Source of the DNA: Guadua angustifolia | Lineage: Eukaryota; Streptophyta; Magnoliopsida; Poales; Poaceae | Length of the DNA stretch: 64,000 bases | NCBI GenBank assembly: GCA_036346375.1 | Contig: CM070508.1 | Location: 23,814,852 to 23,878,851 of the forward strand | Reading direction: 5' to 3' | Shown: positions 32,723-43,531 of the stretch, in pieces | How positions within the stretch are numbered: position 1 is the stretch's first letter | Layout: the number at the start of each line of letters is the position of its first letter | Notes under the pieces: generated by a model | Databases searched by the model: none | Seen by the model: only the letters and a program-made list of their open reading frames with translations | What the model was told of the DNA's origin: nothing | Made by a program: the position numbers and the translations under genes

Positions 32723-33511
32723 ACAAGATTCGATCATGTCTTGTGGGTAAAGCTATACACACTCTGTAGAGTTAAAACTACTTAAATAGCCGTGCCCATA
32801 GTCAAGGGCAGGTGAGGTACACTTGCACATTGTAGATTTTATAGTTTTGATGTTAAATAAAATGTTGGTTTGAGAATCCGTGAGTGAATGGAACTCTCGG
32901 GTTACGGTTTGGCAGTAGGAGCCAATCAGGTGGATGGAACTTGTTTAGTTGTTATATCAAATTCAATTATTATTCAATTACATGTTGATCAAATGATGCT
33001 TTGTGAAATTACCATTTGTATTTACAGTTAAACTTTGCTTCATACTAAAAGAGCTATATTAAGCCTTCAATTATTCAGCCATGCATATAGTTATCATGCA
33101 TTATGTTTCCAATACTTACGGAGTACATTTTGTACTCACCCTTGCAATATCCCAACTTTCCATAGAGGAGTGTGCAGAAGCTGAAGGTGACTACAAGTTC
33201 TATGCTTGTGGTTATAATGAAGGCGATCCAGATTACTGGGACGCGTACCCCTGTCGATTGCCTATTAGGTAATTGGATGGGTTTATCCTGCTGCTATTAT
33301 TTCATTTCCACTACTTTTTATTGAACTCAAGCTAAAAGGTTGCTTATTTGTAATAATTAGCCATAAGTCTAATACCTTTCTGCTTAATTAATATTATTTG
33401 ATTTGTGATATGATTGTGTTATCATCATTGTTTCCACTGTGTATACTAGCTTTTCCTGGACTAGCACAGTTGTGCACAAATGGTTCAGATTTTGGAAATC
33501 TGGTCTCGACA
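32723..33511 (+). other. Right segment of solo LTR F
   Basis: No gene. It begins with the second ACAAG and continues GATCATGTCTTGTGGGTAAAGC, matching the corresponding block in chromovirus E LTRs (CTTGTGGGTAAAGTG). It ends GGTCTCGACA at 33511, followed by the F target-site duplication GGCTG. Confidence 0.75.
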
Positions 33512-34305
33512 GGCTGGATTAACTTATGATCATATGGTAGTAGTATATTCCATACGACTAGAAAAGATTAACTGTTCAATATAATGGCAAGTGAAGTGTA
33601 GTACTAGTATACCTTTTCCCCTTTTCTTCTTATGTTTCTTGTGTATGTTTTGTGCACGGCTAGTAGCCAGGATCCAGGTCGAAGCCTTGTCCCAGTCCCT
33701 ATACTCTAGATAGGATCCATGGCAAAGCCTTCGTCTAATTCCTATATTCTAGCTATCTAAATTTGTTTAAGAGTTTTTACATAAATTACAGATCTACTAA
33801 TTCCCATATATATATATATATATCAAATAACTGTATCAAGTGAAGAATAGATGAACAAGACAATGATTTGACTGTACCAAAATTTAGAAAGTCCATCCCT
33901 TTGGTTCAATGGAGGTGAGTAGTCGAAAGTGATACCAGAACTAACACCCAGCAGTCCCCTTTAACCTGTAGCGACAGAATCCATGGAGGAGGAGACGGTG
34001 GAATCCATGGAGGAGGCAACCGTTGTGGTGTAGGGCGTAGGTGCTATGAAAGTTGGGAGATTTTGCTTGGGAAGAGAGCAAAATGGGAAGGGGATTAGAG
34101 AGAGAAGAAAGGGGACTGAAGGTGATTACTACTGCATTGATGGAGTTGAGGAAATCCACTTGTGCTCACCTTCACTTTGCTTCCGTGTGGAAGAAATCAC
34201 GAGAAAAGAAAATGCGAGAGAAGAAATTGCTTCCATGCTCACCTTTGTGTGGTGCTCACAACAGATCTTGAAAATGTATGAAAAACAGAGATACCTCTCC
34301 AACAA
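33512..34305. other. Old intergenic DNA with an (AT)n tract
   Basis: No supported gene. It holds a dinucleotide (AT)9-type tract at 33806-33823, two imperfect copies of a GATCCA(G/T)G...CTATA/CTATATTCTAG phrase (33670-33770), and a purine-rich stretch 34000-34270 with open frames of 72 and 90 codons that lack any recognisable domain. It ends with AACAA (34301-34305), the left TSD of LTR H. Confidence 0.5.
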
Positions 34306-37300
34306 TGCAATACCCTAATTTGTGAAGCTTTTGGAAAGTTTTAAAATTAAAAAGAATCATTTGGATTTTTCTCAAATAAATAAAGCTTAATTTGAATCAT
34401 CATATAATAGAAAGATTTAATTTGATTAATGTATATATCAAATATAAGAATATTTTCTATATTTTTTGAGATTTTTCTAAATTTATTTGCTATTTGTTTG
34501 GATTTATTTGAATTTCTGATATTTTCTTAATTCGAAAAAATTCTCTTTTGGAAGAAAACCCCCTTAGGACAAAATCGCTAACCCATCTTCCTTTTCCTCG
34601 AGCCACTGGCCTCTTGGCCCATTTCCTACCAGTGTTGCTAGCCCAGTTGCCCTGACCCATCCTGCTATGTAGCCTAACTGGCCCACCTTGCACAGCGAAC
34701 CCTTGTCACCGCCCGGACTCCGCGCTGCACACACTGTCGCCCTCGGCGTCCATGTTAGGTACGCCTCCCTAGGCTATAAAAGCCCTACATAAGCCCAAAT
34801 CTGAGCTCCCCTCATCGTGCCGACCTTGAATCCATCTGCACAGAAGCCTGTGTTGCTGTCTTCTTTGCGTTTGAGCTCGTCAAAGTTCCCAAGCGCCGCT
34901 GCTACCATTAAAGTCTTTGTTCATGTCGATATCCCTCTCTAGTGCATCTCTGTTGTCCCTATTGCCCTGTTTGAGTTTGTTGTCTCGCTCACTCCCAGAT
35001 CAATCAAAAATCCAAGCTAACTCATTGCCTCTCCATTGTTGACAGTGTATTCTTCCCCAGCATCGGTAAGCCCGAGTCACTAGATGTTTGCTGCTGTTCT
35101 CGTCAACGTGATCATCCACATGTGCAGCCGCGTCAGCACCATGTCAGCCGCATCACTCGATTAGTGCTTGCACGTTGCCCAGTCAATGATGACATCAGCC
35201 GAACCCTATTCCTGTGAACTTGGTTCACCGTGGATCGTATCCTTTCTGTGGACTTGGTCTGTGGACCATGGGTCAGCCTCTCAGCCTTTTTTTAGATTTA
35301 TTGTATTTTCAAAATTCAGTGCTAACATCAACATGATAAAATAAATTAAGTTTTCTTTATAAAAATAGTTTCAAATATTCCAGAAAATATTATTTTCTAT
35401 TTTCTTTGAATTTAATCTTCCAGAAGCTCGTTCTCTTTCATAAGAGCCCCGATTGAGGTGATTCAAATTTGTAATTTTTTTCTAAAATCAAGCTCTTCAT
35501 CCCAGTGCCATTTACTTTCAATTTGGTATTTGTTTAAGTCTCTGTTTGTTATTTATTTGTATTTATTGCTTTCTTTTTTTTATAGACGTGATCCCTAGGG
35601 AGTGAACAAAGGACTTAAAAATCTAGACTCAGCAACAATGGTATATCAATAAGGCTAGTAGTAACCTTTAATCATGTTAAACCGATATTTGCAAAAGTAT
35701 TTTGTCTTGTACAAATTGCAAACTATTTGTGTACCAATGACTATTTGCTGCGAATAGCTAAATACGTAATTGTCATTATGCCACCTTGATTATTGGAATG
35801 TCATATATCCATTGTTACCTAGGTTGGGATATTATTAGTTGGACATAATTGTATTATCAATAATTGGGTTATCATAACTATGCTTAGATTTGTTTAGTTG
35901 TACGACGAGATTCATATCACATGTTGAATATTTATAAACTTGACTTAATAAGATATGAAATTATGATGGGTAACCACTGTTGTAAAAATTATTGTGCCAT
36001 GGCAGAGTATACTATTGCTCTTGGTTGAACAAAATAGTTTTCCCTCGGATAAGTGATCGTACAGTAAGAGGTGCTGATAGCACATTTAGGATGTTGATGT
36101 ATCACTCAAGACTACTTAAGGACTTAATCTTATGCGCCATTGAACTGGGCTTAAGCATACAACCAAATGTCTAGTATGTGATAGAGCTGGCTAAATAACC
36201 TATAGTATACTTGTGTTATCCTGCATAGTTGAATTGGAGGGGTTCTCTAGTGAGTGTGGAGCATAAAGTTACTCTGGCTCGATGACACACTGAGTGTATG
36301 GTGTTGATTAGAGTACTCCATTCTCTCTCACAATTGTGAGTCTCTCATTAAAGATGTGAGATACATGTTGGGGTAGACTGGCTAGGTTATGTCCTAGGGT
36401 TAAAGGGATATACTCACTAGGCAAGGTGGTGCTATTGCGAAGAAACGCAAAGGCCTTGTCATGATTTCTCTACCGCATACCTAAGAAAGTGTGTTAATCG
36501 CGTGGTAACATGAGATTATCATGTCATGTGAGTAAAGCATTATAATCTCTACAGGGTGCCAAACTATTCAGATAGCTGTGTCCGTGCCCATAGACATGCT
36601 TGGGAATTTCACATGTTCATATGAGATATAGAGTTTTTTAAATAAAATATTAGAAGTGGAATTGTTGGGAAGTGAATAGGGAGTTCACTGCTGATTTTGA
36701 TATCTAAAGTTAACACGCGCGCGCACACACACATATATATCGTTTTCCTATATATATATGTATATGTACATCTACATGTAGACATATGTATATATGTATA
36801 CATAGACATACGTATACACGCATACATGTATACATATGTGTACATATATGTATATATACACATATATAATGAGCTTAGTGATTTGATGATGGTTTTAGAT
36901 GGTGTTGGGTGAAGCCTCACTAATCTGTTCATGTTATCTACCGTTGGTTTACTGGTTATTTATTATCTTTTCATTAATATGCTTTGAATATATTTATTGT
37001 ATTTAAATTCAAGTTATTGCTTTCTGTAAAAGAACCATATGACTATTCTTTGTCAAGCCTTGGATGAATATATTTGCATCATTCCCTATAGCTCCCTGAG
37101 TACCTTTTATACTCATGGCTATACGCCTTTGTTCATTAAGTACTAAGGAAGGACCAGGGGATATAGAGTTCTACGGAGAGGAGTGCTATAAAGACTACGC
37201 AAACTAGGAAGGCGTTTCTTTAGACGATTGCCTATAGCATATCAAATGGCTTAAGTATTTTACTTTTGTTGCAATAGTTTATTTTTTCTTAAGCCCTTAA

Positions 37301-37485
37301 GGCATAGTTGTGTAACCTTTGACCAAAAAGTCCGTTGCATCTATTTAATAACAATTTGCTACTTTCTTAGTTAATTCATTATATGGAATGATATTTTATC
37401 TATATTTTCGCTGTATGCACTAGCATGATCATGGACTAGTGCATATGCACAGAGGGTCTTGGATTTGCTAATCCGGGTCCTAACA
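34306..37485 (+). mobile_element. Solo LTR H, Del/Tekay-like
   Basis: TGCAATACCCTAATTTGTG at 34306 to GGGTCCTAACA at 37485, flanked by perfect AACAA duplications (34301-34305 and 37486-37490). Length is 3,180 bp with no internal region. A TATA box CTATAAAAG lies at 34774-34782. Conserved blocks are shared with LTR F (CCTTGTCATGAT...CTCTACCG...GTGTGTTAAT near 36450-36500). The general plan is shared with chromovirus E LTRs (the ACTTAAGGACTTAATCTT...CATACAACCA block near 36110-36170). Related but clearly different families. Confidence 0.85.
36714..36870. repeat. Compound CG/CA/TA microsatellite in LTR H
   Basis: ACGCGCGCGCACACACACATATATAT passes into irregular TATATGTA/CATACATGTATAC alternation. 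The alternating purine-pyrimidine composition keeps several frames open by chance; I call no gene. Confidence 0.9.
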
Positions 37486-38453
37486 AACAAGTGGATGTTT
37501 CATCTGTAGTGTCTTGTTTATCGTGTTGTGCTAGTCGTTTCCAGAATAGATGACTCCTTTCTCTTTTTCTTTTTCTTTCTCTTTCTTCTTTCTCTTTCTT
37601 CTTTCTCTTCCATGTCATCACAAATCCTATATTGCAACTCTTAGAGACAGCTATGGTTACACTATGGAAGATACCCTTAATGGTTCATCTATCTTCCTAC
37701 CACATCTCTCTCCCTTTGGTGCCTGCAGATAGGTCTAGAAAAAAACTAAAAAAACAAATTCTAACTAACCCAACCAACTATTTAAAAACCGAAAAAACAA
37801 TAATAAACCAAAACAAACTCTATCCACTAGTATCTTTTCTACTTAGATGCAGTGTAGTGCTGAATTTGTGCCGCCCTCTCACTGGCATACTCCCCCATAA
37901 TCTCCTTCCCTCCCTATGTGGTTGCAGTTAAGCCTGCCTCCCCACTCACTAGCAACCTCCTCTGCCTTTGACGACCACACGGTGCCCTCCAGCCATCGCC
38001 ACCCCCTTCCTCTCTCGGCCAGATCCAGCTCAGACATTCACTCATTCCCTCGCGTGTCCACGCTGCCGTCGCAGCTCCTCACACCAGTGCCGCCACCATT
38101 GTGTCTCATGTTCCTCCCCTCACGCATCCGCATTGTCACCGCCGCCCCTTCCTCAGACTAGTGCCCTACCCCACCCACATCACAACACCTCCTCTACAAA
38201 CAACCGTTATCCTCAATCCCCTTCTTTTGCACTAACCACTTGTGCTCCTTTGCAACTGCCACCTCCCTTGCTTCTTTGCTCTTTGATGCCCATGCCGCTG
38301 CGCCCTCCTCTATGTCTAGGTAAGGTGTGTGGTGGGGAGGCTGGTCCACGAGGAGGAAGAAGGAGGAGGCGCCCAAGGAATCAGCTTGACGGGCCTGATT
38401 ACTCACATCGTGGGCCTTGTCACAAGCTATGAGGCGAAGGATGCGATTATCTT
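37486..38453. other. Intergenic segment with (TTTCTC)n tract and GC-rich patch
   Basis: After the H duplication, a pyrimidine tract of TTTCTC/TTTCTT units runs 37546-37612. Around 37850-38420 the DNA is GC-rich and C-biased on the plus strand, with overlapping open frames up to 154 codons that are Pro/Ser/Arg-rich and lack domains. It may be the relic of a gene 5' end or LTR leader; nothing more can be supported. Confidence 0.4.
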
Positions 38454-38688
38454 AGGGTGTGTTTGGTTGGTGGGATAAGATTGAATGGGATTGAATGATC
38501 CTGTACTATTTAGTTCTATTGTTTTAGATGAATGAAATGGTTCAATATCTATAGAAAATATTCCTCAAATTTGTATCTCATCATCTAGGATGAGACTATT
38601 TCATTCAAGCAATCAAACACATTGATGACTTTTTTCTTGAATCATCTTATACATGTACTGCTTGGTATAAGCAGCCAAACAGACCCTT
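38454..38688. mobile_element. MITE with GGGT(G/C)TGTTTGG termini
   Basis: Left end AGGGTGTGTTTGGTT and right end AGCCAAACAGACCCTT are inverted repeats of each other with two mismatches over 15 bp, bounding about 235 bp with no coding capacity. This terminus is common in grass MITEs, often attributed to hAT-type elements. I could not confirm a target-site duplication. Confidence 0.6.
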
Positions 38689-38929
38689 GGTGAGTCCTCT
38701 CCCTCTTTCTTGATTTTATTTCCTATTTGTTTGTAAATATGAATAGACCAGCTAGATTAGTCTGAGATACTGCATAGTTACTGTGATTAATTGTTGATTT
38801 GGCCCCCTCGGGTTGTTGAAAGATAGAGCGTGGTTGTCACCCTTCAACTCATCATCCCTTTCCTAATGTGGGAAAACTTCCCGGCCTGAGAGCGAGCCAC
38901 GTCAGAAAACTTCCTGGCCTCTCCACGCT

Positions 38930-38972
38930 TTGAGCCGAGCTGGCAGCTCGGCTCGGCCGGCTCGGCTCAAAA
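38930..38972. repeat. Inverted repeat GAGCCGAGC/GCTCGGCTC
   Basis: TTTGAGCCGAGC and GCTCGGCTCAAA are perfect 12-bp inverted arms with two further GCTCGG words in the loop. Such runs occur in the subterminal regions of plant DNA transposons; no assignment is made. Confidence 0.6.
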
Positions 38973-38982
38973 AAAACTTTTT

Positions 38983-39630
38983 CGCGTTTTGGTCCTTCTA
39001 AAAATTCATAATTACGTATAGGTTCTTTTCATGGTTTTTATACGAAAGAGACCTTCTGGTTCAAAAAAACGGAGATCTTTTGTGAGAGGATCCTAAATAG
39101 ATACCAAAAAAAGTATTGACGTTTGGATCATTCCGACTATTTTACATGAAAAGGACATTTCGATTTAGCGCAATCACAGATGCACTTGTGTTTTTTCAAC
39201 CGTTTCTCGCGTTCCCTCCACGATTTAAAAAAGCAAACGGACAAAACAAAATTGTTTTCGTGAAAAAAAACAATGCACGGCCGGCCGGCTTTGCACGTTT
39301 TTTCCCTTTTCACGTGTAGATCCCTAAAAAATGCATAGTTACGTGTAGGTCCTTCACGGGGTTTTTTACGAAGACCTTCTAGTTTAGAAAAATAGCGAAT
39401 CTTTCGTGGAAGGACCCTAAATAAATATCGGAAAAAACATAGTGCCGTTCGGATCATTCCAGCTATTTTTCATGGAAAAAACATTTCGATTTATCGCAAT
39501 CGCGGACGTGTTTATATCAACCGTTTCGCGCGTTTCCTCGATGATTTAAAAAAAAACGCCGGCGAAAAAAAAACTAAATTGTTTCCGCGAAAAAAACAAC
39601 GCACGCGACGTATACGCCGCGCAAACTATC
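38983..39630. repeat. Diverged tandem duplication, about 326-bp unit
   Basis: Matching landmarks are offset by a constant 326-327 bp: GGATCATTCC at 39125 and 39451, ACATTTCGATTTA at 39155 and 39481, TTACGT at 39012 and 39339. The copies are strongly diverged but colinear. Both contain A-rich tracts and the word TCGCG(C/T)GTT. The longest frames (67 and 106 codons) conflict and show no domain. The origin is unknown; satellite-like or DNA-transposon derived. Confidence 0.8.
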
Positions 39631-40007
39631 CTAGTATGACTTATTGGAAGCAACATCGGCAGCAGAATTTCTTAATTTAGGATTATTGATTTACTTCTTA
39701 GGTTATGGGGTATAAACTCTGTTAGTCACAACAGTGAATTGAAGTTATGCCCTGCTGCATGTTGTACAACATTGCAAATATCTCTCTTGTACGTGTGGCC
39801 TGTGGGTCTAGAGTTCATTCCCGATTACATTGGGATGGTTAAATTTTATCACCTTTTGTAAAACACTATACGTGCAGACAATTTTTCATGGAAATATTAC
39901 ACGAGTCCCAATGCTAGGTGAGTGTTGCTCGCTTCTTCACATGCCATAATCTTAGTGTATAAGTCTATTAATTCATACCTACGAAATGCATTATGGTACT
40001 ATAGTTA
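39631..40007. other. Intergenic spacer
   Basis: A+T-rich sequence between the 326-bp duplication and the TIR element at 40008. I see no gene, repeat or motif I can support. Confidence 0.5.
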
Positions 40008-40584
40008 GCATCTCCAGCAGAGCCCTTAAACCAGCCCCTAAACCTTAAAATAGAGACTTTAGCAAAAAATACGGGTCCAGCAGGGCCCCTAATGCAGCCC
40101 CTAAAATTAGGAGGCCCCTAAATTTGCCTCCTCAGCCCCAATTCCCAGGGAGCCCCTAAACCAGCCCGTAAACCTTAAAATAGGGAGTTAAGTGAAGGAT
40201 AGCTTGCATTAGTTATTTGTGGTGGCGTGTCTTTCTTTGGATGAGTTGCAATTGTTGCATCTGCATCTGCTGCTGAAAATTTTGAAAATTTAAATTTTAA
40301 ATATCATGTTTTGAAAATTTTAAATTTAAATTTTAAATATCATGTTTTTAAATTGTAAATGTTAATATGCTTATGTTTTATGTATTACAAATATTTTTGA
40401 TTGAATTTTTGTGGTGTCAAATGAAGATTATACATAGTGGATATGTCAAAATAGGAGAAAAAAGTAAAATAGGGGCTGAGATTTAGGGATGTTCTTTGGA
40501 CTTGTGCTCAAAAACAGGCCCTAAAAATAGTGAGTCCTAAATCCAAAATAGGGGCCCTGTTTTAGGGGCCCTTGCTGGAGATGC
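40008..40584. mobile_element. TIR element (GCATCTCCAGCA termini), non-coding
   Basis: GCATCTCCAGCAGAGCCCTTA at the left and its near complement at the right (TAGGGGCCCTTGCTGGAGATGC) define terminal inverted repeats. The 577-bp body is A+T-rich and non-coding. The left arm contains a second internal copy of the GAGCCC(C/T)TAAACCAGCCC...CCTTAAAATAG block about 126 bp inward. Superfamily uncertain. Confidence 0.7.
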
Positions 40585-41167
40585 AGTGCAGGAACATTGA
40601 AATTTTTCTTCAAAGTTTCATTTTTCACTATGGGTATTTGATTTTGATTTTAGTTTTACATTCAGCATATTGAAGAAAAAATCACTTCAAATTATTTTAA
40701 AACATATAATATAGTAAATTTTTTAATCTGTAGTGACACGCGGACACTCAGCTTGTGCCTTGCAAACATGATAGTTGTACACGACACACAACTAGAGCTA
40801 TCGGAGATTTAACAAACAAAAAGATCATGTATGCCTGCGTGATCCATATACAAGGAAAGTGCAAATACATACATTGCCTAACAAATCGAAGCAAGGCCTC
40901 AACCACCTTCGCTAGATCTGTAAGGATTACGAGAGGAGAAATTCCATTCTTGCCCTCGTCGCTGTTCATTGCACCGCTGTCGGATCCGTTGCACCGTAAC
41001 CAGGAGCAGAGTCAGTATTTTGGGTAAAGAGGGCCTGTAAACTAACAAAAAATTATCATAGTATCCATTAAAAAATATCATAGCAATATCAATGCATTTA
41101 AATTTAAAAATAACTTAACCATATCTCCACATAAGTAAAATATGACATATTTTTTAGAATAAGAAAC
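40585..41167. other. Intergenic spacer before hAT relic
   Basis: Mostly A+T-rich. Open frames at 40748-41081 on both strands overlap one another and carry no recognised domain. The part next to 41168 is presumably the 3' flank of the hAT transposase relic. Confidence 0.4.
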
Positions 41168-41478
41168 TTACATCTCTATTAACTTAAATTTAGTTCTACG
41201 ACTACCTAAAAGATCATATAAGTCAATAAGTTCATCTGAACTAATTTTCGCTGTTAGTTCTTTTTCAATGTAAACTATCATGTAACATCGAAGAAAGCAT
41301 CTCCTATTTTATTTCGAATGCGGGTCTTGATAAGTTTCAAAGCTGAAAATGCTTGCTCTGTGGTTGCTGTTGACACCGAAAGAGTTATAACAAATCGTAA
41401 CAGCCTATCAACCATTGAATAATAGGAAGCTTTATCTATTTTATATAGTCCATTTGTTAAGTTAGCAAGAGATATCAA
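41168..41478 (-). pseudogene. hAT transposase C-terminal dimerisation domain
   Basis: 41478-41278 reads LRFVITLSVSTATTEQAFSA and LKLIKTRIRNKIGDAF, the C-terminal hAT dimerisation signature (zinc-finger MYM-type/TTF-type plant hAT family, usually ...TLPVATATTERAFSAMKLIKTRLRNKM...). A one-base shift near 41281 lets the true end continue as MIVYIEKELTAKISSDELID to SRRTKFKLIEM and a TAA at 41168. The catalytic domain is not found in the next 2 kb, so only the terminal about 100 residues remain. Confidence 0.88.
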
Positions 41479-43094
41479 GCATTGTATACATTAAATTGAG
41501 AAAAATAGGAAGCTTTACCTGTTAGGAATGGGCTAGGTCTTTATTTGTTGTTTGCTAATGCTAGCTAGTTACTAATTATCATATACTAAATCTTATTTTC
41601 GTTGCCCTTCAGTGCCGAAAGTTAGGCCGAACGCTCGCAAAATTTGGGCTCCAGCTTCTCTTAGGCAAAAGAAAAAAAAGGGACATTCCTCCACTGAGCC
41701 CAGATATATGTTGGGCTCAACACATGCCCCGGACCAGCCTGGGATTTCCTCGTAGATTTTTTTTAAAAAAATTATATATTTTTAAATAATTTTATAAAAA
41801 TAATACCTCAAAAAATTGTAAAAATATGACAATTGAATTGACGGCAAAAACTCTTCTGTCGTCAATTCATTTAACGACGAAAGCTCTGTCACTATTTTAT
41901 TTGGTGACACAGCTTCCGTCGCTAATTCAATTGGCGACGGATGTCTGTTTTGTTGTGGATCCATTTAGTTGACAGGCTGAGACTCAGAGCCCTATTATCA
42001 ATTCATTTGACAACAATAGGCTTATCGCTAATTTATTTGGCGACATATACATAGGTATATTTTTATAAATTTTTGAGGTTTTTAAAATTATTTTTAAAAT
42101 GTATTATTATTTGAAAATTCTTTCCTATATATAGAGAAATGGTGGAGCAAAGTAGTGATGCCCAAATGAGCCACCTGGCATGGCTTGGCCTGCCTGGATT
42201 AACGACAACGCACTGCATTTTGAACTTGACTAATAAATGGGCCATGCCACGCCGGCCCATGTGCCGGGGAGGTGGCCCAAGTAGGTCCGTTGGCCTCGCG
42301 GGCACTGCAATGCCAGCACAGGTTCAATGGGCCGAAATGGGCCAAACCGGGTTGTTTAAGGCAATAAATTCAAAAAAACAGAAAAAGTTAGAAAAACAGA
42401 AAAAATACAGAAAAATATGAAAAAATAGAAAAAATGAAGAAAAATTAGAAAAACTCAAAAAATGTAGAATTTTTTTAAAAAATATATGTAAATTAAGAAA
42501 AAGCTAAAATATGAAATAAATTCTAAAATAAGATAAATAATTGGAATTAAAGAATGAGCTTTATTGATGTTTGGCTGTCTTGTTAAAAACTTTGCCAAGT
42601 AAAAACTCAATACGAGAAAACCTTGGCAAAGAAAAAAAGTATAGCCTATAGCTCAATGATACGGAAAAAAGTGAAGATTACAATTATTCTTCTTGATTAT
42701 TTAGATAAAGGTTTTCAAACATTTCTGCCAGCTCAATATTTTCTGTAGTATGTTGAGATCATTGATTAGCTTGTTCCTTAATAGTTTAATTTATACTATT
42801 ATTACTATAAATCTTCCAGGTAGTTCACTATACTTTTGGTTTTTAAGGATTAACTCATCGTGAACTTAAACCGAGAAGTTATACATTCGTGAGAGTAATC
42901 CAAACAATAATATAAAACACTTTACATTCAAAAGTTTTAAAAGAACACCAAATACAGTACCGATTTATATACAAGGAGTCATAGGGCTCTTGGCTACTAG
43001 CATATTCTAATTTAAGATTACAACTCAAATTCTAATTTAAGGTTCCCACTTAGATTCTAAGGTAGGGGATTCTATTCCTTCTGACTTAGAATCA
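41479..43094. other. Non-coding DNA with GGCGACG-type subterminal repeats and A-rich tract
   Basis: No gene is supported. 41830-42050 repeats the phrase TC(G/A)(C/T)(T/C)AATT(C/T)A(T/A)TTGGCGAC and its complement at least five times in both orientations, as in subterminal regions of DNA transposons. 42160-42350 is rich in GGCC/GGCCCA words. 42371-42480 is an imperfect AGAAAAA-rich tract. These could belong to one decayed DNA transposon, perhaps the hAT whose end lies at 41168. Confidence 0.4.
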
Positions 43095-43531
43095 CTATAT
43101 ATGATTCATACATGACGGATCGGTGGAGAAGATGGTGGAGTCTCTATGGTGCAGCTGCTCTCTAAGCTTGATGGTCATGGTGGGAAATTTTTTGCAGCAG
43201 TTGGCTAAAAATGTTGTAAGTACTCCCAACAATTGCCTGTTCGACGATGCCTTGGTCCAATTGCGAGGATGAAGGATCTTGAGATCTTGTATAAACATCA
43301 TATCCATGAACTTAAGCGTTCATATCAATTCCATGAACTTTACACACTCGGTGTAAAAACTTGCGTCCGGTCTCTTGGATAGCACTGAATCTGGTGTCAT
43401 CATGATGCTTCGCGTAGTGATGTCAGGCTTGACCTTCTATTTGAGTGTTGACATGTTCTCTGACTTTGTTTCTAATTTTATGGCCTAATTGGGTTTGCCT
43501 GGTGTCATAGATAGGTACATGATTTTATGTC
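43095..43531 (-). other. Left flank of element D with ORF fragments
   Basis: A 70-codon minus-strand frame (43095-43307) and a short frame ending at 43485 (KIMYLSMTPGKPN) are unrecognised. The latter joins in frame across element D to MDNRTNWADIMKELTMSLGH at 62576-62636 when D and one ATGTC duplication are removed, so D split a 35-codon reading frame. No domain is recognised; it may be part of an older transposon protein. Confidence 0.4.

Larger units (their letters stand above)
7845..33511 (+). mobile_element. Solo LTR F (Del/Tekay-like), split by elements B and G
   Basis: F starts TGTAACATTC at 7845 and ends GGTCTCGACA at 33511. It is flanked by GGCTG at 7840-7844 and 33512-33516, a perfect 5-bp target-site duplication. 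Removing element B (8693-29627 plus one TSD) and LTR G (31036-32722 plus one TSD) leaves about 3.03 kb in three pieces: 7845-8692, 29633-31035 and 32728-33511. Its layout (TGTAAC start, TATA box, conserved blocks CCTTGTCATGAT and GTGTGTTAAT, TCGACA-type end) parallels LTR H and the LTRs of chromovirus E. No internal region remains, so it is a solo LTR from LTR-LTR recombination. Confidence 0.85.

Noticed and set aside
34046..34318. 90- and 72-codon purine-rich frames as a small host gene
   Set aside because: The two frames overlap on the same strand, are low-complexity, and have no domain or splice context.
36609..36932. 107- and 71-codon frames rich in Tyr/Ile/Met
   Set aside because: They lie in an alternating purine-pyrimidine microsatellite and conflict on both strands.
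37916..38432. GC-rich 154-codon Pro/Ser frame
   Set aside because: Composition-driven; overlapping frames are open too, with no start context, domain or continuation.
38930..38972. GAGCCGAGC inverted repeat as a transcription terminator
   Set aside because: No gene ends here, and hairpin terminators of this kind are a bacterial feature.
42139..42420. 93-codon plus-strand frame rich in Gly/Pro then Lys
   Set aside because: Crosses GGCC-rich DNA into an A-rich tract; reads as low-complexity sequence.
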